DNA of 64,000 bases, taken from assembly GCA_963678675.1 (NCBI GenBank), contig OY783195.1, forward strand, positions 20,354,912 to 20,418,911, given 5' to 3'. This document shows positions 10,241 to 21,676 of the stretch, in pieces. This DNA comes from Xiphydria camelus. Its lineage: Eukaryota; Arthropoda; Insecta; Hymenoptera; Xiphydriidae. Made by a program: the position numbers and the translations under genes. Every line of letters starts with the position of its first letter. The first letter of the stretch is position 1. A model generated the notes under the pieces. The model searched no databases, was not told the DNA's origin, and was given only the letters and a program-made list of their open reading frames with translations.

Positions 10241-11091
10241 CTATATAACTTGCGTACTCTATGGAACGGCGGCCATGTCGTAGAAACAGATGTCAGAGCT
10301 TCATAAAGCGTTGCACTCTATTGGTTTAAAGCGGCTCGCATCAGTTCGCCTATCAGTCGCTAGAAGGCTCTCTCAGCGATACCACCTATAGATATCAAAG
10401 TTTATTTCATTTTTACGGTATTTCGTTTTTATCTATCTATCTAAATATATATATAGACACAGAGGGTGACATTTTGAAAACTTGCCACCCCAATATCTCA
10501 GAAAGTTACAGAGATTTTCTAAAAAAAAAAAAGAAAATACTGTTTCGAGAGTGGTGAGGGGGAACGAAAGTGACATAATCGGAGACGCACCTCCTCCAAC
10601 TCCCTTAGGGGTAGCCCCCCCAACTTTGTAATCTTAAATAGCAAGCATCCATGTGTGATACAGCGTTGGGAAGCTCTTTAAAAATGCTTTACAACAACAC
10701 CAAATTTTGGTACCTTTTGATGAGTAGTTTTCGCGCAAATCGAGAAAGAAACTCCTAGAAGTAAGTTTTGTCAATTTATTTATTAAAGCTCAATTAGCCT
10801 TAAGCTAATTAGCTTATTAGCTTTATTATTTAGTAGGTTCTATAGCGATTTACTATATCGACATCATCGACATGAAAATGTAATGCTACCTTAGGCCGCA
10901 AGCGCTGAAGTAGCTGCGCACTAATCACTGTGCATGGGTTATGATGTCACATCCGCTTTCACATTTCCGTCCCATTCCCCGAGATTTACCCTCATACCGC
11001 CGTAATAGATGTTTACACTTAAAAAAAAACGAAAAACTACAAAGGGGTACAGCTGGAGCCGGAAACCTGTAGTGCTCTCTACCCGTGATTT
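10241..11091. other. CASK intron, no gene seen
   Basis: The sequence is AT-rich and unique within the window, apart from a TATATATA run near 10446 and an A-rich run near 10520. No open frame with recognisable homology is present. Confidence 0.6.
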
Positions 11092-11322
11092 TATACCGGG
11101 TTTACATGCTTGCCAAACCTCGACAAGCCATCACAAAATCAAATGTGTGAATAGGTCGTTTGGCTTGACTTGTGTAGGCTTGCTAGCACTTGTGGCCGAT
11201 CCGACCGAGTGTCGGTTTTTGGCACAAATCAAAGGAAGTTTGCGGCAAGCGTTTACACGTCTGTGCGTTTGTGAAGGCTTGGAGTTTGTGGCAAATGCCA
11301 AGCGTGTAAACCCGGCATTAAG
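11092..11322. mobile_element. Small inverted-repeat element
   Basis: ACCGGGTTTACATGCTTGCC at the left is inverted at the right as CCAAGCGTGTAAACCCGG. The ~230-bp interior is not palindromic. Ends and duplication are not clear. Confidence 0.55.
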
Positions 11323-11814
11323 GTATTCTTAGCGCTTAGGAGTATAGGTGTCACAGGCGAGCCCCTCATAAATCAGTAATTCTACGTCATATAATATACC
11401 CATATTTCCAACAAAACTGTATCGCTTTGATGCACATATATCACTGTCACCACGTGTATGATGCAATGTTGCCAATTCTATTTAACATTATGTTTTATCG
11501 TCAAAAAACTACGTTTTGCTGTTTACGAACATCAATATTTTTGTTAAACAGTCGGTCACCTTATATCTTTATGGACTCAAGAAATTCTATGCAGTCTTGT
11601 GAAGATATCGAAATGGCTTTATTTAATGTGTATAATTTTTAAACATATGGATGTTGGCATTAAAATGTGGAAGAGTGGATTCTTCCATAAGGTTACATGT
11701 TAAAGTTTCAAATTTAAAAATCAAAATTCTTTCTTAAATTCCCGGTGACCGGACCTGATACTTTTCAAAAATAATCTTACGATATTAATTTCTCTCTATT
11801 ATATAAAATAGTTT

Positions 11815-11944
11815 TCGAATAAATGCGTGGACAAAACCGTGTTGCCAAAAACTCCGGCGACTTCGAACCGGATGCGCGAAGCATGAACGGTTGTTGGAGG
11901 AGGAGGAGGACGAGGACGAGGACGGCGACGACGAGGACGACGAT

Positions 11945-11982
<38 letters not shown>

Positions 11983-12115
11983 TGTATTGAATGGAGAAGA
12001 CAGCAACGACGTGATGCTGCTGCAAAAGCTTGGGGGAGCGCCGCTATAGTGGCGCAGGGGTGATAGCTCCCCGGGGGTTGACGAGCGAAGGGAGTAGGGG
12101 GCAGAGCCCCCTAGT
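11815..12115. repeat. Dispersed repeat with purine trinucleotide core
   Basis: The flanks GCGTGGACAAAACCGTG and GATGCGCGAAGCA, and the tail GAGCGAAGGGAGTAGGGGGC, match 51591-52060 in the same orientation. The core here (about 11898-11990) is a (GAG)n/(GAC)n array; the other copy has a pyrimidine array on the same strand. Long acidic or Val-rich open frames across the core are artefacts of the repeat. Confidence 0.75.
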
Positions 12116-12215
12116 CCATTTTACAAAAAAATTAGCATTCTCTGATATTGTTCATCTCGCGCTAGGAATACCTAACTACATCGTGGTATATCTGGATGCG
12201 AGAAAATGCAGAGGG

Positions 12216-12510
12216 GCACACCTGGAGCCGGAAACGTAGGATGCGCTGTACTTCGACTTAGACAATTACGATGCGGTGTAGGTACATGGACGTGAAAACC
12301 ATCCTGGAGAATGTCTTGAAGAAGATTCTGGAGAATATACCGGAAAAAATTCCAGAAAACGTCCTAGTGAAAGTACTGGGAAAAGTGCCGAAAAACGTCC
12401 CGGAGAATGTTTCGGAATAAGTCCTAGAAAATGTCCCGGAAAATATCACGGAGATACACCTGGAGCCGGAAACGTACGATGCGCTGTACCTTGACTTAAC
12501 ACGTTCGTCG
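12216..12510. repeat. Minisatellite bounded by 46-bp direct repeats
   Basis: About eight degenerate ~24-bp units (GTCCCGGAGAATGT-like) lie between two copies of ACACCTGGAGCCGGAAACGT (12225 and 12456). A short inverted relative of the unit occurs at 14790-14870, and a fragment of the flank near 11050. Confidence 0.7.
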
Positions 12511-12589
12511 CCCAGCGCGATTCGGTTGAGTTTCTTGCGGGGCCCAAATCTGACTATTGCATTATGGGCGGAAACGCCAAAAATCTGGC

Positions 12590-13490
12590 CAAAAGTCGAA
12601 AAGTTAACGGATTAACCTGAATTCGAGTACCCGGAGGTTTGCATGGTCGCTGATTAGGAATCCGAGGCCAGAATTGCAAAACTCGTAGATGGCGCCACAA
12701 TACGGCGCATGCGCGGATCAAATCTCGACGTAAAATTGAGTAATTGCCCTGAATTCGGATACCTGGGAGTTTTCGGGGTCGCTGATTACGAATCCGAGGC
12801 CAGAATTGCAAAACTCGTAGATGGTGCCGCAATACGGCGCATGCGCAAATCAAATCTTGACGAAAAATTGAGTAATTACCCTGAATTCGGGTACCCGGGG
12901 GGTTTTTGGGTCGCGTTATGGTTTCTAGGAAGTGATTTTTTGGCCAAAAGTCTAAACAAGGTTTTTAAACATATATAAGCCTAACTGTTTTTTGTGGAGT
13001 ATGTTAACGCTAAAAAACATTTGATGTCTTTTACAAGTAACTTTAAACCTATAAACACGGATTTGTTGAAACGTATTTACTAAATTGGTCAAAACAACAT
13101 ATTCATTTTCCATATCTAATTCCAGATGATCAGGACCGTTGCTCGTCCTTGGCCGTATTTATAAGTTCAGTTACTTGTAAAAGACATCAAATATTTGTTA
13201 GTGTTAATATACTCCACAAGAAGCAGTTAAGTATATATATTTTTTAAAACCTTGTTTAGACTTTTGGCCAAAAAATCCCTTCCTAGAAACCACAGGACGA
13301 CCCCGAAAACCCCTGGTACCCGAATTCAAGGCAATTACTCAATTTTACGTCGAGATTTGATCCGCGCATGCGCCGTATTATGGCGCCATCTACGAATTTT
13401 GCAATTCTGGCTTCGGATTCGTAATCAGCGACCTAAAAAATCTCCGGGTACCCGAATTCAGGTCAATCCGTTAACTTTTCGACATTATAA
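12590..13490. mobile_element. Foldback element with internal direct repeats
   Basis: The left end GGCCAAAAGTCGAAAAGTTA and its right inverse TAACTTTTCGAC bound arms of more than 300 bp. The left arm has two copies of a ~150-bp unit (GAGGCCAGAATTGCAAAACT core near 12667 and 12798), and the right arm has one inverted copy. No protein-coding part is visible. Confidence 0.75.
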
Positions 13491-13654
13491 AGAATCCATT
13501 TTATCCTAAATATATAAATTAATAAAAAGTGTAATATATTGTGTATATTTTAATACTTTTATATTGTATATGCTATATTTATATTTCAGTGCTTATTCCA
13601 TTAAATTCCTTTTAAAAATCCAACTGAAAATCATGTTTAACTTCAACAAGAAGA

Positions 13655-13720
13655 GCGTTACCCATATTTGGGCGACGGGGCCCCCACAGAAGCACACCTG
13701 TCCCCAGATATGGGTAACGC
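13655..13720. repeat. 66-bp hairpin
   Basis: GCGTTACCCATATTTGGG pairs with CCCAGATATGGGTAACGC around a GC-rich loop. It may be a very small MITE. Confidence 0.65.
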
Positions 13721-13746
13721 GGCGACGAACGTATTAAAAAACTACG

Positions 13747-14680
13747 GTACAGTACGGTTTTAAACAGCGGTGCAGTCTAGGCGCAGAATTCTTGAGTCTT
13801 TTTTTTTCTATACAATATTTTTGTAGCATCTTGAAATGTCTATGAAGAAAGATCTGTGTGCTGGAAGTAAAATATCTTCATTTTCATGGTCCCAATGGAG
13901 GTTTGCAAATTCATGGTTATTTGTACGAGTTACGTAGTGCTTTGTAAAATATTTTATCGTCAGTTTTTTTTAGATATTCTGCAATGTTAACTGAGTTCGA
14001 AGCTTATGCGGCTATGCATGTGCCGCGATTCCCTACTTATTATTGAATTTACAAAACACTAAACGTCACGATGCTAGAGGCTCTCCGTTACCGGACTTTT
14101 TAGCGAAACGATTTCCCTAGCATCCTGGTATCCCAGCTTCAGAAATATCGAAACCTTTCGTACAGGTATAAACGATCGGCGGAGTAAAAGTGTCGTTATT
14201 TCCGCTTTGTCCTTGGCGCGCATACATTCGGACACGGTTACAACCCGGAAGCCAAGAGTAGTAATACTCATAACTAGGACTAGGAAGTTCGTCTCGCTAA
14301 AAAGTCCGGTAACGGAGAATCCCGACATCGCGACGTTCAGCGTTTCGTATATTTGATGATAAGTAGGGAATCGCGGTACTTGTAAGTGGCTCCATGCTCA
14401 GTTAATATTGCAGAATACCTATCAAAAACAGTAATACCGATGAAATATGAAGAAAAACTGTTGATAAAATATTTTAAAAACCACTACGTAACTTGTACAA
14501 ATAACCACGAATTTGAAAACCTTCTTTGGGACAGTGAAAATTAAGATATTTTACTTCCAGTAGATCTTTCTTCGTGGGCATTTATATATATATATAAAGA
14601 TGTTATAAAAATATTCTGTAGAAGAAAAAAGACCCAAGAATTCTACGTCTGGGTGGCACCGCTGCTAAAACAAGGTACAG
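13747..14680. mobile_element. Long palindromic element
   Basis: The arms 13747-14110 and 14300-14680 are inverted copies (AGCGGTGC, GAATTCTTGAGTCTTTT, GGAAGTAAAATATCTT, GCGATTCCCTACTTAT), and a ~190-bp unique centre shares sequence with 8625-8700. A third, single arm lies at 19205-19545. Confidence 0.75.
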
Positions 14681-15103
14681 CTTTCAAGTTCGACGTGCAC
14701 GTATTCATAGTTTCCCGCGTCCAAGTACATGAGGCCAGAATTTTCGAAGTTAATGTCTAGCACACCCGTAGCTTTCGGGCTCCGCTTATATTTTCCACTA
14801 CTTTTTCCGAGATATTCTCCGGGAGTTTTTGCGGGACGTTTTCCGAGACTTTCACCGGGACGTATCGACATTGGATGCTCGCTATCTGGTGGCGGATGCC
14901 CCCATTCATTATTAACATGCTATGCATTATACAAAGTGCTGAATACGGACAGCTGATCGTGTTTAATGAATGAAATTTACTTAAGAATTTATAAAGTTTA
15001 AAGAATATAATGAATGGTGTAAGCTTCGTAGAACGAATACAAACAATATGTAGTCTTATGCAGTTAGTGTGACTGCGAAAGTAATTCGAAAAAACATTTA
15101 TCC

Positions 15104-16370
15104 TTGTGTTTTCACGATTTTCCAAAATCAAATGAACGCGCAGTATGCATTGAAAACCTGTTTGGTAAATTAGAAAAAAATAGATCAATTGAAGGCATGG
15201 ATACGTACTACAAAAGTGCAAAATATTACACGAAGAAAAAAAAGTGTGTTCTTTACACTTCACAAACAGGATTACATATTACCAGGTATGTGTTTGATTA
15301 TGTATTGCTGAAACTTGATTTTGGAGCCACCTAACCCATAATAAAAGTGTTATTCACATTTTTTTTGTTTATTGCAGATATTCAATCGAAAAAGAGGACT
15401 TAAAAAAAACATCAATCTCATCCTGTAATTTACCGAGTACGTCTAAGAATGTAGAACGTGATAATGCACGACTACAAAGACGATTGAAAAGAGCTAACAC
15501 CTCCGAAACTAACATCAACTCGCAATCAGAAGGGAAATGATCTTCTGCTTTAGGAAGTGAAGGTTTCCCAAAACCAGCGGACTTTACCAGTGATGAATTT
15601 CTTTCAGTTCTAAATTATATAGTAGAGATGGTCAGCGACGGTTTTGGAGAGAAATTGGAGCAAAGTAACTTTAAAATGAACTTATATGAGAGTAGTTATG
15701 ACATATCGCTCATAGGCTGCAACAATGGCATAACTCAAAATTGGAATTTTCCCAAGAGACGACTTTAATTGTTGAATTATTATATTATATGAGCGTTGAC
15801 CATTTGCTGCCAGATTATGGTAATTATCATGAAAATTCTATGAAAATTCCAACTTTGAGTTATGCCACTGTTGCAGCCCATGAGCGATATATAAAATTAA
15901 ATCAGAATATCTCATATCAATTTCTGGCTATTTTATTTATATGTTATTCTGATACTCACTATCGGCGAGTGATTTTAGAGATGATTAATATTCTCAGTGA
16001 GACATTGAAAGTGGCGATTAAGTGGCTTAGAAGGAAAGAAATATAAAAAAATATGCCACTTTATTTTGAAGATTTTGAAGACGTTAGTCGTCATTGATTG
16101 CACAGAAATATTTATTCAAGAGCCCAAAAATCTTTGTTGTCAATTAATAACTCACTCTAATTACAAAAAGGCTCGAACTGTACTGGTGTAGCACCTGATG
16201 GAAGCATTACGTTCATAAGCGAAGCTTGAGGTGGGAGGGCTTCGGATCCCAGAGAATATTGAGCAGAGTCGTTTGATTTATTTGTTAGAGCATGGTAATG
16301 CGATTATGGCCGCGATAAAGGTTTTACTATTGATGAAATATGTGCCAAGAACCAGTGAAAGCTGATAAGA
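15104..16370 (+). pseudogene. ISL2EU-like DDE transposase remnant
   Basis: The most diagnostic part is 16095-16345. It reads VIDCTEIFIQEPKNLC and HSNYKKART; after a stop and frame changes come GSITFISEA, GGRASD and FTIDEICAKNQ. These are the core motifs of DDE_Tnp_4 transposases, with the first catalytic Asp in VIDCTE. The second Asp region (IMADRGF in relatives) is destroyed by a frame change near 16315. The upstream part at 15117-15300 ends at a plausible splice donor (GTATGTG, 15284), and an acceptor TTATTGCAG precedes 15377, so the ancestral gene had an intron. A 182-bp TA MITE (15706-15887) splits the middle. The convergent nuclease remnant at 17057-18885 fits the two-gene ISL2EU layout. 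Confidence 0.72.
15706..15887. mobile_element. 182-bp TA hairpin MITE in transposase remnant
   Basis: TCGCTCATAGGCTGCAACA at the left and its inverse ending ATGAGCGA at the right form a long hairpin. TA flanks both ends (15704-15705, 15888-15889). Confidence 0.8.
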
Positions 16371-17056
16371 CCACCATTTTTAAGAGATAAAATACAATTC
16401 TCACAAAACCCGAAGCCATGATGGCAGCAAAAATAGCAAAAACGCGAGTTCATGTAGAACGATCAAATCAAAGGGCTAAAACATACAAAGTTATAAGTGA
16501 GAATGCCTGCACAGCTTGTTGGACATGCTGAAGAAATTTTTATAATAATTTATGGTACCATAAACCTTTGCTGTGCAATCCTAAAAGATGATAAATTCAT
16601 GAAACAGCGCTGAATGTTTGTAATTAAATATTTTGATGTTTTAGAAGTATGAATGAGGAAAATTTCAGTGAAAAAGTTCATTAATTGTTTATTATATTAT
16701 TTTTTTGTAGAAATTGTAATTTTATCACAAACTTCATACTTATATATTGACTTAAATATAATTAACAATAAATTAACTATAATTAAATTAAAAAATATGT
16801 ATGGCTTGCATTGCAATAACACTTTTATAAAATTTGTAATTTTTCATTAGCGTTAACTTTTTCAAAATATAATCAAGACATCTTTCAAGTAAATACTTAA
16901 CATTAATTATTGTTCTTATCCATATTCTTTTTGAACTCATTTTTTATCACACAAATTGCATGCAACATAAAATCATAATACATTTGTTTTAAAGCCAACA
17001 ACATTTCTATAACAAAAATATGATCTGCTTCAACTTCCAACGTATATATATTTTTA
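16371..17056. other. AT-rich spacer between convergent relic genes
   Basis: No protein homology is recognised. This is the likely 3' meeting region of the transposase and nuclease remnants of the ISL2EU-like element. Confidence 0.5.
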
Positions 17057-18885
17057 TCATAGCTGCATAAAAACGAAAGAGGTTTTTGTGAGATTTGTAA
17101 TCGCCACTCCCAGCTGACCTTGTCCGTAGTACTTGTGTTTCGTTTTCAATTGCAGTCTTTGATCACTCTTGATCAGAGTTTTACTTATTTCAGCCTTTAT
17201 CACTTCTTCGATTCCCACCGTCTGACCTATACAGGGACACTTAATTTCTAATAATTCAGAAAAATTTCCATTCTTAAAAATGATCCCACCAGGTGAGTAG
17301 GCCAACCATGGATTTAATTTAGAAATTAGGACTGGTTCGAAAACTTGCTTTTGTTTTTTCTATAAATTTGTTTCGAGCTTTACTTTCCATATCCTTACCA
17401 TACTTGGTAAATTCACTTTGGAAATCTTTGGGCGTAGTGTGGTTGTTACACTTTTTTGCCCAGTTTCTATTTTTATTTTTTTTTGTACGTGAATAGACCA
17501 TAACAAGTAAAGCCTGTTATGCGATATCGTCGCTCTTTATGTCAGTTTGCATATAACAGTCTTTTCTTCACAAATTCTTATCCTATAACCTGACAGTCCC
17601 TCTAAAGTAATTTTGCAGCAAGACTGTACTTCTTTGCACTTGACTTCTGCTATTTTCCTCATTACATCACTCTCTGGTGAGTAACCTCTTTGGTGCCTCA
17701 CAAACGCCTCTGATTGCCTCTCGCTCTATCTAGGTCAGCTGTTTCACATTCTCACATCCAAAAACCACGGGGCTATGTCTTTCAAACCTGCGTTTCGCAA
17801 AAGCGGAGTTGGCAAGGTCTTGAAGAGTTTTGTCCTGTAGTATGGAAATTTTTTGATCGTCCAATATAAATTTTCTAACAGGCGTTTGAAAACAGTTATG
17901 TTCTTCCAATGGGTGTGAAACGTACTGAGCATTTCTGCTTATACATAATTCATAATGTATATACATATTACATAATGCCTGCTGATGCATTACTTTCTTC
18001 CATTTACAGGGCTTAATAGTGCAAGATAAAATATCTGCAGTGCGCCGGGGGATGAAAGGGGTGAAGAACTAGTCCAGTGCATTCTGGTGACCTCGATGTT
18101 TTAATGTGAGTGAACTAATGCGAAGTCCGAGTCTTGAGAAAGACTGGAGAGAACTAATGCGCCAGAGCTAGTCTTGAGAAAGATTCTGCGTGGGACCGCG
18201 TCCCGCTACCGACTGAGTGTCCCCGAGATCGGGGCTCCTTATATCTAAACCTTAACCGCTAAGTTATCCCCTGATTGGCGGATAGTGGTCGGGTGGGGGG
18301 CTGGCCCGAGGCGGGCCCCGATTAGTGCGGCGGTTCGCCCGTGTTAGGTAGCCGCGCCACCCTCCTTGCACGCCGGTCCCTGGTTGAGCGCGCGCTAAGC
18401 AGTCGTAGCACCACTATCCGCGTATTCGCTACTATAAGTGCTAAAGCTAAAACTAATAAAATTATTACTAAAGTGTCGCATGACACATCAAATGTCTCAA
18501 AATCATAGCTACAACAAATAAATCTATTATTTAATTTATTTTCTTGAGAAGTTACTATTACATTTTTTAGGTTCAGAACTTACCGTGAGCAATAAAGAAG
18601 TGTTGCAAGTACATGTTTATACTTTTCTGAGAGACCAATCCTACAAGAACACTTTATGGAGACAATAACTCCACTTCTTTTAATTTCACCATTAATTTCA
18701 TGGGGTGCATCTTTTAAATGAGATGTTTGAAGACAGTAAGTTGTCAAACTGATACAACTGGCTGTCACATTTTCCACATTTTTACCAATTTTTATGATAT
18801 GATTAGCATTAAGGACACGATTTCCTTCAATCACATTGCAATGGGAGCAACGTCTAAAACGTGTAAAAAAACGTGTGGCCGCCAC
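17057..18885 (-). pseudogene. YqaJ-type nuclease with SWIM finger (ISL2EU second gene remnant)
   Basis: Read on the minus strand, 18885-18580 holds a SWIM-like segment, CSCRIGLSEKYKHVLATLL, where the usual third Cys (CKH) is Tyr. After an inserted LTR (18037-18485) and further spacer, 17990-17730 encodes an N-terminal linker. Then 17501-17319 (CNNHTTPKDFQSEFTKYGKD) and 17305-17057 (LLEIKCPC, LKTKHKYYGQGQLGVAIT) give the YqaJ exonuclease core with its E-x-K and Q-x-x-Q-like motifs. The pieces are in different frames or separated by stops. SWIM plus YqaJ proteins are the second gene of ISL2EU-type transposons. Its position, convergent with a DDE_4 relic, supports that origin. A host-domesticated gene is unlikely because of the breaks. 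Confidence 0.75.
18037..18485 (-). mobile_element. Diverged gypsy-family solo LTR (start indistinct)
   Basis: It ends AAAGTGTCGCATGACA, the inverse of the solo LTR start at 21145, and shares the TATATCTAAACCTTAACCGCTAA region and GTCTTGAGAAAGACT modules (18130, 18170). The left border is inferred at TGCAGTGCGCC. No internal retrotransposon sequence follows, so it is solo. It interrupts the nuclease relic. Confidence 0.72.
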
Positions 18886-19181
18886 GCGCGGAAGAAGTGA
18901 AACTTCGATACTGATGGGTAGAAATGAAAACTAAACAAGTAATCAGCAATAGTAATACCATGACATTTCGAGATAATGTAGTTCAAATATGGTTTTAAAA
19001 ACAATAGTAATATACCATGATATTTTTATTATGCCATGGTATTACTATTGTTTTTAAACCCATATCTGAACTACATTATCTCGAAATACCATGGTATTAC
19101 TATTGCTGATTACTCGTTTAGTTTTCTTTTCTACCCATCAGTATTTCAATCAACAATAGTAATCACTTCTTCCACGCGTGG
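18882..19181. mobile_element. 300-bp near-perfect hairpin MITE
   Basis: The termini CCACGCGCGGAAGAAGTGA and TCACTTCTTCCACGCGTGG enclose arms rich in CAATAGTAATACCATG. It sits at the N-terminal end of the nuclease relic. The exact duplication is unclear. Confidence 0.8.
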
Positions 19182-19204
19182 TAGCTACGCATTTTGTTTT
19201 TAAA

Positions 19205-19545
19205 CACAATATTTTTTTAATATCTTTAAATATCTACGAAGAAAGATCTGCTGGAAGTAAAATATTTTAATTTTCATTGTCTCAATGGAGGTTTGCAAAT
19301 TTGTTGTTATTTGTACAAGTTACGTAGTGATTTATACTTTATCGGCAGAGTTTTTCTTCATATTTTGTCGGTATTCAACTGAGCTCGGATCCACTTGCAT
19401 GTGCCGCGATTCCCTACTTATCATGGAATTTACGAAACGCTGAACGTCGCGACGTCAGGAATTTCCAGACTTTTTAACCAGACGAACTTCCTAGCCCTAC
19501 TCATAACTATAATGACAATGGCCGCGAAACTATAAAATTTTTCAT
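19205..19545. repeat. Single arm of the 13747-14680 palindrome family
   Basis: It matches the left arm of that element (AAGAAAGATCTGCTGGAAG, GCGATTCCCTACTTAT, GACGAACTTCCTAG) over about 330 bp with no second arm, so it is truncated. Confidence 0.75.
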
Positions 19546-19610
19546 TCAATTTTATTCGGATTTTTGTTTTAGTTATGCAGGAGATTTTTACATTCCTTCA
19601 AAATGAGATA

Positions 19611-19778
19611 CCGTAAAGTGGTGTTACTTTGTGACTGGGGGGGGGGGGGGTTATATTGTGAAAGAGCATAAAATTGTACTCAAATTTGGGCGCAAAATTT
19701 GAGAGTTTATAATTTTACGCTCTATCACAATGTAACCCCCCCCCCCCCCCCCAGTTACAAAGTAACCCCTATTTACGG
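19611..19778. mobile_element. 168-bp TA palindrome with poly-G/poly-C arms
   Basis: CCGTAAAGTGGTGTTACTTT at the left is mirrored by AAAGTAACCCCTATTTACGG at the right, with TA on both sides. Each arm contains a homopolymer: 12 G near 19638 and 15 C near 19737. Confidence 0.82.
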
Positions 19779-20680
19779 TAATAATTGGGCCAAAATTCTT
19801 TTTGATGCTAAAAATCTGTCCCTTCAGATGAATTTCACTTTTCATGAAAAAACCATACAATATTGTGAAAAAATACAGTCGTTCATAAATATAACAATAT
19901 TTTACTATTCCACGACATAAAATATAATAAAAATTTTATATTATTTATTCGCAAATTGTGGTAACATTGTTGTCTTTCTTAGTAACGCAGTCGTTTTTCA
20001 CACAAAATATTGCTATCCTGGAGCATGAGTCTCATGCTATAAAGAGCAATTTCTCACAATTTCTCCTAGATGCCGTTGTACTTGAATATCGTTATCAAAG
20101 TTATAAGTTTGAACTTTATTACAATTCCAATAGATACTTTTTACTTAAAAGGGTTAATAAAATAAAAAATATTTTACACTGTGTCCCCGACAAAGAATAA
20201 AATCTTAACTACCCTGCGTTACTATAAGAAAATATACGTTAAAGTAAGTGTATTACAATTTAATGTACCTCATTTCGTTCGACTTGTTGTAACTTGTAAA
20301 ACAAACAACGGTCGCTGCGGCCGCGACCGTCATCAGTCGTTCCACAGTCATCGGGAGAGGTGCATGTGTTTATTGCGTCACCGCTGCGTTACCGCCATCG
20401 AAAGACGACGATACTAAGTACTGACGATATTTGCATTATTTTTATTCTCATATACAGTTAGCTAGGTATCAGTTTTGACAGGTACAAAATGTTTGCCTTT
20501 TGTTTTTCCATTTAGTATACATTTATGAAGCTATTAAATATTTACTACTGCGTTACTGCTACACTGCGTTACTACTCAAATTAGGCATCAAAAAGTATTT
20601 TGGCCCAATTAATGCATACTCTACCATGCTTGAATGTAGGCATGTAATGATTGTTACATGCTTCAATTAACACCATTTAA
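19779..20680. other. CASK intron, no gene seen
   Basis: The sequence is mostly AT-rich, with a short GC-rich island near 20310-20410 (GGTCGCTGCGGCCGCGACC, a small palindrome). No recognised coding sequence is present. Confidence 0.55.
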
Positions 20681-20869
20681 GGTAGTATGGTCACTCTCCA
20701 AAGTGATCGTTTAGTGTTCGTAAAAAAAAATATTTAAAAATTCATCAAAAAACTGATTTATAATTGAAAATTTGACTAGCGTCTTTTTATGTGTAGCAAC
20801 GCTGTAAACTTCGAAATATTTTCCTCTCACACAATAACATGAGCGCCATAACCTAAATATACTCTCACC

Positions 20870-21064
20870 ATGGTCAGTCAGCCACGACATAAGGGAAAAT
20901 TTAAGAGGAAAAGAAAGACTGAGTGGTGTGAAAATGTCATTGTAGCGAATAAAAAACGTAAAATTTCACCTGAAGCGTCAAATGAAACCACTCTACTGAC
21001 GCGATGTTGCCGCATCTACTCGACACGCCATTTCCGAACTCCAAGAAGCAGAAATTATTTATAA
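20870..21064 (+). other. Small open frame carried by the TIR element
   Basis: This frame has 64 codons and a Lys/Arg-rich N-terminus (KGKFKRKRKTEW, KKRKISPEASNE). The corresponding segment in the 45261-46181 element keeps the SQP and KKRKTEW words but has stops. I do not recognise it; it could be a relic of the parental transposase N-terminus or captured DNA. Confidence 0.3.
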
Positions 21065-21144
21065 CTAAAGCATCAAACGGTCAATAATTTTCATCGATGG
21101 TTATAAATTTTTGTTTTTTTTTCCCCCCGTTTTTTGGTATTTTT

Positions 21145-21676
21145 TGTCATGCGACACTTTAGTAATAATATAATTAGTTCTAGCTTAGCGCGCGCTCGGT
21201 CAGCGGGCCTGCGCATAATGGAAGGGGCGCGGCTACCTGACCGGTACGAACCGCCGCACCAATCGGGGCCCGTCTCGGGCCAGCCCCCCACCTGACCACT
21301 ATCCGCCAATCAGGGGATAGTTTAGCGGTTAAGGTTTAGATATAAGGAGCTCCATACCTAAGGGACAGGCAGTCGGCAGCAGGACGCGGTCCCACACAGA
21401 GTCTTTTTCAAGACTAGCTCTGGCGCATTAGTACCCTCCAGTCTCTCTCAAGACTCTGACGCCCGCATTAGATCCCACCAGTCTTTATCAAGACTCCGAC
21501 TCTCTCGCATTAAAGGCTCGAGTACGCAGGACACCAGGACTAGCTCTTTCGCTATTCCCCCTTCCCGACGCAGACAGTCTTTTTCAAGACTCCGAGCACT
21601 CGCCGTGAGGCCCGTGTTCTCCAGCGGAGTTTGCTCAGACGAGCTTTCCTGCCGCGCTCCACCCATGCGCACGACA
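21145..21676 (+). mobile_element. 532-bp solo LTR of the gypsy family
   Basis: It runs from TGTCATGCGACAC to GCGCACGACA, the sense orientation of the LTR seen on the minus strand at 7752-8396. It has four hairpin modules (21400, 21440, 21480, 21576) of type AGTCTTTTTCAAGACT. T-rich sequence on both sides hides the target duplication. A homologous empty site exists in the 45261-46181 element. Confidence 0.88.

Noticed and set aside
11777..12025. Val- or Ser-rich minus-strand frames
   Set aside because: They are translations of the (GAG/GAC)n core of a dispersed repeat.
12258..12449. Thr/Phe-rich minus-strand frame (FSGTFS repeats)
   Set aside because: It is a translation of the 24-bp minisatellite between two direct repeats.
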